This document shows positions 6,314-10,790 of a stretch of 10,790 bases of DNA, in pieces. The stretch is from NCBI GenBank assembly GCA_023485745.1, contig JAMCZL010000047.1, forward strand, positions 5,713 through 16,502. Reading direction: 5' to 3'. Source of the DNA: Candidatus Martarchaeota archaeon. GTDB lineage: Archaea; Micrarchaeota; Micrarchaeia; Micrarchaeales; Micrarchaeaceae. Within the stretch, counting starts at the first letter, position 1. Each line of letters begins with the position of its first letter. A model generated the notes under the pieces. It ran no database searches and was not told the DNA's origin. It saw nothing but the letters and a program-made list of their open reading frames with translations. The position numbers and the translations under genes were made by a program.

Positions 6314-6613
6314 TTACTTGCCCAGGACGATCTGTATCGCGCTGACCTTCGATTTCGTGCCGTCCTCATTGGTCAGTTCCTCTGAAGACGTCTTTATGCT
6401 CTTTTCCTTAACGTTTGGCATAAACTTGTTCTGCACGATTTCCTTGACATCTACGGCCCTGGATATTGCATTGCCCCGGGCCTTTATCGTAACTTCATTC
6501 ATGCCATTGTTGAACTGGGTCACTACAGCAAGCACATAGTTCATCGTCGGCTTCTTACCTATGTATACTACGTTCTCCCTCTCCTTGTTTACAATTTGTT
6601 CTTCTTCTGGCAT
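6314..6613 (-). CDS. alba: Alba-family DNA/RNA-binding chromatin protein
   Basis: Alba is an abundant dimeric archaeal chromatin protein that coats DNA and also binds RNA. With ATG 6613 the product has 99 residues, the normal size. The hallmark VVYIGKKPTMNYVLAVVTQF is at 15-34, including paired lysines K20-K21 that match the acetylated/DNA-contacting lysines of Sulfolobus Alba. It is followed by EVTIKARGNAISRAVD (40-55) and the C-terminal strand AIQIVL (92-97). A TTG at 6676 in frame would add 21 residues. I reject it because those codons (CAA, TCA, GCT, ACA, TCT) differ from the gene's own usage and the extension has no counterpart in Alba. GTGAT four bases before ATG 6613 serves as Shine-Dalgarno. 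The leader would be about 88 nt if the TATA at 6722-6735 is used. Confidence 0.94.
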   Translation of the reverse strand: MPEEEQIVNKERENVVYIGKKPTMNYVLAVVTQFNNGMNEVTIKARGNAISRAVDVKEIVQNKFMPNVKEKSIKTSSEELTNEDGTKSKVSAIQIVLGK

Positions 6614-6681
6614 ATCTATCACATGTTTATTTTTAGATGTATTAGCGCTAACTTTTGAGACTTGAACCGCCGCCAAAATAC

Positions 6682-6691
6682 GCTGATCAGC
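6682..6691. repeat. 10-bp palindrome in the alba leader
   Basis: GCTGATCAGC is a perfect palindrome lying 10-19 nt inside the transcript predicted from the alba TATA box at 6722-6735. Its position would suit an operator, but a 10-bp palindrome can arise by chance. Confidence 0.35.
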
Positions 6692-6721
6692 TCACTTTCA
6701 TTTTACTAATGGGTCTAAACC

Positions 6722-6735
6722 TATTTAAATTTTTA
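6722..6735 (-). promoter_or_regulatory. TATA box of alba
   Basis: Minus-strand TAAAAATTTAAATA is the only strong TATA-like block in the 154 nt between the preceding gene and alba. It predicts a transcript start near 6701 and a leader of about 88 nt before ATG 6613, longer than for the other genes here. Confidence 0.5.
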
Positions 6736-6767
6736 CTACGCCAGAGCGAAGACCCTGCAGGCCGCGC

Positions 6768-7640
6768 CTACCTGGACGCCATCTTCAGTATCTTCGAGAG
6801 CTCGGCTTTCATATCGAGCTTTATCCCGGCTTCCTCCAGCGAATGCAGGGGGTAAACAACGGCTATAGTTTTGAGCAGCTCTGTTTCCCTCGTTATTTTT
6901 GAAGCCTTTGCGATCTTCATTTCGCTGTTTATTGATGCGACGATGCGGGAAAGGAACTCTTCGCTCAGGCTGAGTATATGGGTTTGGTCTTCGGAGCTCG
7001 CGATTATTTCGGTGGCGAGCTCCTCGCCCTTCTTTATTTCCGGAAATCCTTCCTTGAACGCCTTGCCGAATGTGCGCATGTATTCCGGAAGAACCGGATA
7101 GAAGGCTTTGTAGAAAGGCATGCCGAATGAAACCCCGTACGAATACCTGAGGAGCATGTCGCCCGCAACGACCCTGTCGCCCCATTCCTGGAGCGTTTCC
7201 AGGTATGAGAAAACCTCGCGTATCTCCTTTGTGGGTTCTACCGGCTTGTGGCCCAGCCCGTCAAGGAGGTTCTTTATAGCCCTTGCATGCCTCATTTGTA
7301 TCTCTGCGACACTGGTAAAGTGCTGCGAGTATCCCGGGTTTGTGCGGTCGTTGTTCTGCGCCCAGCCCTCTGATATCCTGGCAAACTCCATGGTGCCGTA
7401 TAGGAATAGGCTGAGAAGGTGCACTACGTTCTCCATCTTGAAAGTTATCCCGTTGGGCAGCCTGACGTATTGCGGGGTCACTTCGCCCTTCTTCCTTTTA
7501 ACGTCTATGAAGCTGAGCGCGCGCCTCGCTGCGTTTATCGGGTCGCTTCTGATGTATTCTATTAGGAATGGCCTAAGCCAGTCCGGCAGGCCGTATTTTT
7601 TCAATATTGGATTCAATATCTTGTCGTATGCAGATGCCAT
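6768..7640 (-). CDS. Unrecognised helical protein, possible ferritin-like fold
   Basis: The 290-residue protein is predominantly alpha-helical by inspection, with no signal peptide or clear membrane span. I do not recognise the family with certainty. After a helical N-terminus (about 1-48, KYGLPDWLRPFLIEYIRSD), a set of helices has spacing reminiscent of ferritin-like di-iron proteins. E85 lies in helix A (TMEFARISEGW). Q115-M-R-H118 lies in helix B (AEIQMRHARAIKNLLDGLG). D155 and D161 lie in helix C (EWGDRVVAGDMLLRYSYG). D218-Q-T-H221 lies in helix D. The A-to-B distance of 30 residues is typical, but the usual E-x-x-H motifs are Q-x-x-H and D-x-x-H, so metal binding may be altered or lost. 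Helix C loosely resembles the one in PaaA. The gene lies between dnaG and alba on the same strand, with its own TATA region. The ATG is the first in frame, and no Shine-Dalgarno is visible. Confidence 0.8.
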   Translation of the reverse strand: MASAYDKILNPILKKYGLPDWLRPFLIEYIRSDPINAARRALSFIDVKRKKGEVTPQYVRLPNGITFKMENVVHLLSLFLYGTMEFARISEGWAQNNDRTNPGYSQHFTSVAEIQMRHARAIKNLLDGLGHKPVEPTKEIREVFSYLETLQEWGDRVVAGDMLLRYSYGVSFGMPFYKAFYPVLPEYMRTFGKAFKEGFPEIKKGEELATEIIASSEDQTHILSLSEEFLSRIVASINSEMKIAKASKITRETELLKTIAVVYPLHSLEEAGIKLDMKAELSKILKMASR

Positions 7641-7654
7641 TGAACCACAACTGC

Positions 7655-7673
7655 GCAGCAGGCAGGCTGCTGC
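7655..7673 (-). repeat. 7-bp inverted repeat before the 290-aa gene
   Basis: GCAGCAG and CTGCTGC flank a 5-nt spacer. On the minus strand this GC-rich hairpin would lie about 15 nt before the ATG at 7640, in or at the start of the leader. It could affect translation or bind a regulator. Confidence 0.45.
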
Positions 7674-7685
7674 ACAACCTTAAGG

Positions 7686-7712
7686 ATAATTTATAACTGG
7701 ATTATAAATTAT
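7686..7712. promoter_or_regulatory. Palindromic TATA-like promoter
   Basis: ATAATTTATAA and its exact reverse complement TTATAAATTAT are separated by CTGGA: an 11-bp perfect inverted repeat in which each arm contains a TATA-box core. The minus-strand box would start transcription of the 290-aa gene near 7670, leaving a leader of about 30 nt. The opposite arm points back into the region after dnaG, where I see no gene on the plus strand. Confidence 0.55.
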
Positions 7713-7779
7713 TATGCCTTTGCGGAATCCCGAAGGCGCGCTGCGCTTTGCCACGGTCAGGACATAGCTGCTTGCGCGG

Positions 7780-9204
7780 CTATATCTTTCCGGCTTCGGA
7801 TGTGTAGAGCAGAAGGCTGTCGTATCTCCTGGATATCTGGCTTGCGCGTATGCCGTATATCGCCTTTACGCCGTGCGAATATGCCAGCTCTATCAGCCTC
7901 TGCGTTATTATCCCGTCGAATACTATAGCGTCTATGCCATCTACTTCCTGCACGCTCTGTATCAGCTCCCTGATCGGGATCTCAGATATCATCTTCATGT
8001 CTGCACCGTACAGCCTTCCGCGCAGCGTGTTCTTTAGCTCCTTGAGCGAATTGACGTATTCGTCCTTAGGCGCAATAGCGTTCTTTTTGGCCGGTTCGCC
8101 GGGCTGCTGCTCCTGCTCAGAATCGGAGAATTGCACTTTCTCTATCTGGTCGGAATCTGGAGACGCAGGGCCGTGCGCTTCGTAGCTTTCTGGATGTGTG
8201 TCTGGTTCCCGTCTCTTGTCCATCATGTTGTTGGCTATCTCCGATGGACTCAGAACCGAGCTTGGCTGCTCCTGGCTTGGCTGATTCTGAGGAGGGCCCC
8301 GCTGCCTCCTGAACCTGTCTTCCTGGCGGTGGAACTCGCGCCTGTCGTCATTATGGTTGTGCCCGTTCTTCGACAGCGCGGAGATCTGCTCGTACGGCAC
8401 CTTTGACCTTAATGCCTTTATTATCTCCTTTCTTGTGAGCTCCTCGACTTCCTTGCCGTCCGGAGCCCTTGCCACATAGTCTATCTCGGCTACGTTGGAC
8501 AGGCTCTTCAGTATCATGTCTCCTCCGTGGTCCCCGTCCAGGAACACCGTAATTTCCTTCTGCGCGCACAGGTCGGTTATGGTCTTCGGTATCTTGCCCG
8601 TAGCCCCGCCTACCGCGACGCAGTTGCCTATGTCGCTTTTCAGCAGGTTTATGACGTCTGCCCTGCCTTCGACCAGTATCACGCTCTCGCTCTTGGCTAT
8701 CTCTGGCCCTGCCGGAAGGTTGTCCGGACCGTATGTGACTACCGTGCTGGATTTTACGTCAGAAGATACCAGCTCGCTTATTTCCTTGCTGTCCGGTATC
8801 ACGTTGTTAAGCAGATCCTTGACCAGCTCCTTCGCCCTCTTTATGACCTTGCTCCTCTTTTCGTTCCTGGTGTCCTCGACCTTGTCAACCTTGAAAACAG
8901 TCTCGAACGGGCCTACCCTGTCAACAGACTCTATGGCAGCAGCTATTATGCAGGTTTCAACTCTGCCCAGCGATGAAGGCAGCATGAGCTTTCCATATGT
9001 TTTGTTGTTGCTGCTTCCGCTCTCTATCTCTATCCTGCCTATCTTGCCGTTCTTCTGCAGCTCCCTGAGATCCAGGTCCTCTCCAAGAAGCCCTTCGGTC
9101 TGACCGAAGATGGCGCCTATTATGTCTGGTTTTTCAACCGATCCAGATATGTCGAATCTGGCCTCTATCATGTATTTTACTATATCTATGTAAGTCTTTG
9201 CCAT
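7780..9204 (-). CDS. dnaG: Archaeal DnaG-like primase (Toprim)
   Basis: Archaeal DnaG is a Toprim-fold primase that also occurs as a stable part of the RNA exosome. Here it has 474 residues. The conserved N-terminal domain (1-165) opens with TYIDIVKYMIEARFDISGSVEKPD, and there is no bacterial zinc-binding domain. The Toprim domain (about 172-260) has E179 in VEGRAD and D223/D225 in FLDGDHGG. A polar linker rich in N, H, Q, P and E covers about 278-380, probably disordered. A C-terminal domain (about 381-474) contains LRGRLY, IPIRELI and IDAIVFDGIITQRL. All expected acidic Toprim residues are present. The long linker makes it slightly larger than many homologues. The Shine-Dalgarno GGTGAT lies three bases before the ATG. 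A 215-nt upstream region separates it from hjc, so it is likely transcribed separately. Confidence 0.96.
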   Translation of the reverse strand: MAKTYIDIVKYMIEARFDISGSVEKPDIIGAIFGQTEGLLGEDLDLRELQKNGKIGRIEIESGSSNNKTYGKLMLPSSLGRVETCIIAAAIESVDRVGPFETVFKVDKVEDTRNEKRSKVIKRAKELVKDLLNNVIPDSKEISELVSSDVKSSTVVTYGPDNLPAGPEIAKSESVILVEGRADVINLLKSDIGNCVAVGGATGKIPKTITDLCAQKEITVFLDGDHGGDMILKSLSNVAEIDYVARAPDGKEVEELTRKEIIKALRSKVPYEQISALSKNGHNHNDDRREFHRQEDRFRRQRGPPQNQPSQEQPSSVLSPSEIANNMMDKRREPDTHPESYEAHGPASPDSDQIEKVQFSDSEQEQQPGEPAKKNAIAPKDEYVNSLKELKNTLRGRLYGADMKMISEIPIRELIQSVQEVDGIDAIVFDGIITQRLIELAYSHGVKAIYGIRASQISRRYDSLLLYTSEAGKI

Positions 9205-9419
9205 ATAATCACCGTGTCCGCGAAGCGGACCGCGTGCTCTTGCAGAAATAGGCGCATTTAGGAATAGCGATTGCCGTAATGGCTGAATATGCCAGAATAT
9301 ATGATATGATTGTCTATAATATTAGACATATAATTGCCACAGTGTTTTACACTATCCAAATGTGACTATTTCCAATTAAATGATTGATTGCTTAAATATA
9401 TAAACTTTTAGGGGAGTCC
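9205..9419 (-). promoter_or_regulatory. dnaG upstream region with hairpin and inverted repeats
   Basis: This 215-nt minus-strand leader/promoter region holds, from hjc toward dnaG: a strong TATA (AGTTTATATATTTAAG, 9391-9406), a small repeat AGTGT-TTT-ACACT (9341-9353), a repeat TGTCTA-taatat-TAGACA (9311-9328), further TATA-like sequence at 9296-9306, and a 6-bp hairpin GTCCGC-TTC-GCGGAC (9216-9230). The hairpin ends two bases before the GGTGAT Shine-Dalgarno (9208-9213). The far TATA would give a leader of about 170 nt or drive a separate small RNA, and the nearer ones a leader of about 70 nt. The only open frame inside is 23 codons (9258-9329), which I do not call. Confidence 0.5.
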
Positions 9420-9890
9420 TCAGGCAACCCCGAATGCCTGCGGATCTGCAAGCTTTGATGCGGATGCCTGCTCCATTACTTGCGCGACGATTCCGCCGTT
9501 TATCAGGACATCCAGGGTCCTGTTTATTGCGGTAGCGGTCCTGCGCGTAACAGTGTAGTTCTTCTTCGCCTTCTTCATCTCATCAAGCCTTATGAAAAAC
9601 CATCCGCGGCCGTTCATCCTCCACGCTATGAAGGTTTCCATCCCGCTGTTGCGCTTCCACCTTTTCAGTTCTTCGAATTTTTCAACTTCGATTGAAATGG
9701 TGGACTTGTCCCATGCCTTGCACTCGAATGCCATGCCCCTGGCGCCCTTGAAAACGATTATGTCAGGGCTCAGCGAGTTGACTCCGCTCCCTGCGGCGCG
9801 CATTACAGAGTAGTCGTTCTTGTAAAAGTGGTTTATCAGTTCCCTTTCGCTTCTGGCGCCCTTTACGTACCTGTGCAATTGACCACACAT
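9420..9890 (-). CDS. hjc: Holliday junction resolvase Hjc
   Basis: Hjc is the archaeal dimeric endonuclease that cuts four-way DNA junctions during recombination and fork repair. The 156-residue protein has the nuclease core with E15 (GARSEREL), the RAAGSG turn (31-36), D43 (PDIIVF) and E56-C-K58. These are the four catalytic residues of the family (E, D, E-x-K). A basic segment KKAKKNYTVTRR follows at 106-117, and an alanine/glutamine-rich tail of about 30 residues makes it a little longer than the Sulfolobus enzyme. The gene lies 34 nt after the antiporter gene but has its own TATA (9911-9917) placed so that RNA would begin at about the ATG. The start is therefore probably leaderless. A TTG four codons downstream is an alternative. 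A 7-bp inverted repeat straddles the start. Confidence 0.95.
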   Translation of the reverse strand: MCGQLHRYVKGARSERELINHFYKNDYSVMRAAGSGVNSLSPDIIVFKGARGMAFECKAWDKSTISIEVEKFEELKRWKRNSGMETFIAWRMNGRGWFFIRLDEMKKAKKNYTVTRRTATAINRTLDVLINGGIVAQVMEQASASKLADPQAFGVA

Positions 9891-9902
9891 TATTTTGTGT
9901 GG
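9883..9902. repeat. Inverted repeat straddling the hjc start
   Basis: CCACACA (9883-9889) and TGTGTGG (9896-9902) form a 7-bp perfect inverted repeat with a 6-nt spacer. It covers the hjc start codon and the transcript start predicted from the TATA at 9911-9917, a place where a bound protein would block initiation. Confidence 0.45.
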
Positions 9903-9910
9903 CTAAAGAT

Positions 9911-9917
9911 TAATAAA
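9911..9917 (-). promoter_or_regulatory. TATA box of hjc
   Basis: Minus-strand TTTATTA lies about 24 nt before the hjc ATG at 9890, inside the 34-nt gap after the antiporter gene. The spacing predicts a leaderless hjc transcript. Confidence 0.5.
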
Positions 9918-9924
9918 CCGAGCG

Positions 9925-10790
9925 TCAGGCTGCGGGCTTCTTCGGGGTCTTGTCGTAGTCGCGGTACGCAAAGAATATGCCGATGGTGGAAACCACGTTG
10001 GTGAAGAGTATCACCATGAATATCGCATCCAGGAATCCAGGTATAATTATGCCTGCGGCCAGGGGCAGCGTGGCCACTATCGAGGGGGAAAGGCCTCTCG
10101 CGACGTTGTATGATATAAGAGAACTCTGCTTGCTCATGTGGCTGGGATCCTTGTCCATGTAACCTTTTAGCATTGGCACGAATGCGCTCCTTACCAGTAT
10201 TATCACCAGCGCAAGCATTACCGTCAGCAGTACCGCCAATATGGTAGCGCTGCTCACGCTGAATAGCATGCCTATGTAGACGAAGAAGAACGTGCTGGTG
10301 AACAGGGCTACTTCTCTCTGGTAGCTCTTGATATGCTCTACGTCGTCTGGCAGCGAGAGGTACTTCTCTGCAAAAGACGGCTCGTGCGCCGGGCCCGTGT
10401 TTGAAGAAGAGTTGGATCCGACCGCAGTGAATATTATTCCGAATACGAAGACGGTTATCAGCCCGTTCAGCCCTATGATCTCCGAGATCCCGTATGCTGC
10501 CAGGACCACGGCTATGGTGAGCATCCAGCTGTATTCCCTGCTGTAGGATTTGAACCTGTTCATAATGAAGAGCCACAGTATTGCAGCTGCAACCCCGAAT
10601 ATTATGGAGCCGAATATCGTAGCTATGACAAGCCCGAATACGCCTACAGGCGTAAGGTTGGACTGTACCAGTACCTCAAGAAGTATTATTGGTATTATGA
10701 GCTCCACGGTGTCCGAGGTCACGCTCTCGTATAAAAGCGTTGTCTTTAGGTCGTCAGGCGCCCTTATCACCTTCACCAGTGTTGGCACTA
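9925..10790 (-). CDS. CPA-family Na+/H+ antiporter (5' partial)
   Basis: This is a membrane cation/proton antiporter of the NhaP/CPA type. About 288 C-terminal residues are in the window, and the true start lies beyond 10790: the valine codon at 10788 is internal. The fragment begins in the segment before the ion site (PTLVKVIRAPDDLKTTLLYESV). It continues with roughly eight hydrophobic spans, including LNGLITVFVFGIIF (107-120 of the fragment), FFFVYIGMLF (167-176), and NVARGLSPSIVA (228-239), a conserved arginine-bearing motif of archaeal NhaP-like proteins. The ion-binding pair that is usually N-D in CPA1 (or D-D in CPA2) reads S25-D26 here. A polar loop of about 40 residues (123-160) separates two spans. 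The last residues are a short basic cytoplasmic tail. The stop is at 9925-9927, with hjc next on the same strand. Confidence 0.9.
   Translation of the reverse strand, partial: VPTLVKVIRAPDDLKTTLLYESVTSDTVELIIPIILLEVLVQSNLTPVGVFGLVIATIFGSIIFGVAAAILWLFIMNRFKSYSREYSWMLTIAVVLAAYGISEIIGLNGLITVFVFGIIFTAVGSNSSSNTGPAHEPSFAEKYLSLPDDVEHIKSYQREVALFTSTFFFVYIGMLFSVSSATILAVLLTVMLALVIILVRSAFVPMLKGYMDKDPSHMSKQSSLISYNVARGLSPSIVATLPLAAGIIIPGFLDAIFMVILFTNVVSTIGIFFAYRDYDKTPKKPAA

Noticed and set aside
7713..7779. GC-rich stem (GCCTTTG / CGAAGGC) after the dnaG stop
   Set aside because: The stem needs a G-U pair, has an 8-nt loop and no U tract follows, so it is not a convincing terminator or repeat element.
9258..9329. 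23-codon minus-strand frame upstream of dnaG
   Set aside because: It is too short, has no Shine-Dalgarno, and its codon choice is unlike the neighbours.
1..10790. CRISPR, transposon, phage or defence island
   Set aside because: No regularly spaced direct repeats, terminal inverted repeats, transposase, integrase or nuclease-effector genes were seen; every large gene but one is a core archaeal gene or a common transporter/sensor.

Overview
The window is archaeal. It encodes Cdc48/VAT, ribosomal protein S6e, the gamma subunit of initiation factor 2, an archaeal/eukaryotic-type aspartyl-tRNA synthetase, Alba, the archaeal DnaG-like primase and the archaeal Holliday junction resolvase Hjc. Promoters look archaeal, with AT-rich TATA boxes about 25-32 nt before starts, some apparently leaderless. 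Several starts carry a GGTGAT-type Shine-Dalgarno. Frequent AGG and ATA codons, short intergenic gaps and divergent key residues in core proteins would fit a small-genome DPANN/ARMAN-like (Micrarchaeota-type) lineage, but that placement is an inference from gene content and style, not a database match.

Left part, + strand (1-4260): the tail of an unidentified gene ends at 102. After a 308-nt gap with TATA boxes comes an apparent operon cdc48 - rps6e - aIF2-gamma (411-4222), closed by a T-rich terminator at 4245-4260. It combines protein unfolding and turnover with translation. The S6e start is best placed at a TTG at 2596, so it does not overlap cdc48.

Middle part: a 52-codon minus-strand gene (4281-4439), which shows a Shine-Dalgarno and TATA boxes, converges on the operon. 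Next to it lies aspS (minus), divergent from a two-CBS-domain protein (plus) across an 82-nt promoter region. The CBS gene converges with alba (minus). Upstream of alba, on the same strand, is a 290-residue all-helical protein that I do not recognise. Weak four-helix/ferritin-like features suggest a degenerate di-iron fold.

Right part, minus strand (7780-10790): dnaG, hjc and the C-terminal two thirds of a CPA-type Na+/H+ antiporter that runs off the window. Alba, DnaG and Hjc give this half a chromosome-maintenance flavour, but each gene seems to have its own promoter. The 215-nt dnaG upstream region has several small inverted repeats, and a TATA-like perfect palindrome lies before the 290-residue gene.

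I see no CRISPR array, transposon, tRNA, rRNA, phage gene or recognisable defence system. This is mostly an ordinary core-gene region. The points most worth a second look are the unrecognised 290-residue protein, altered G4/G5 motifs in aIF2-gamma, mixed discrimination residues in AspRS, an Asn-to-Ser change in the antiporter's ion-binding pair, and the untracked 52-residue gene.
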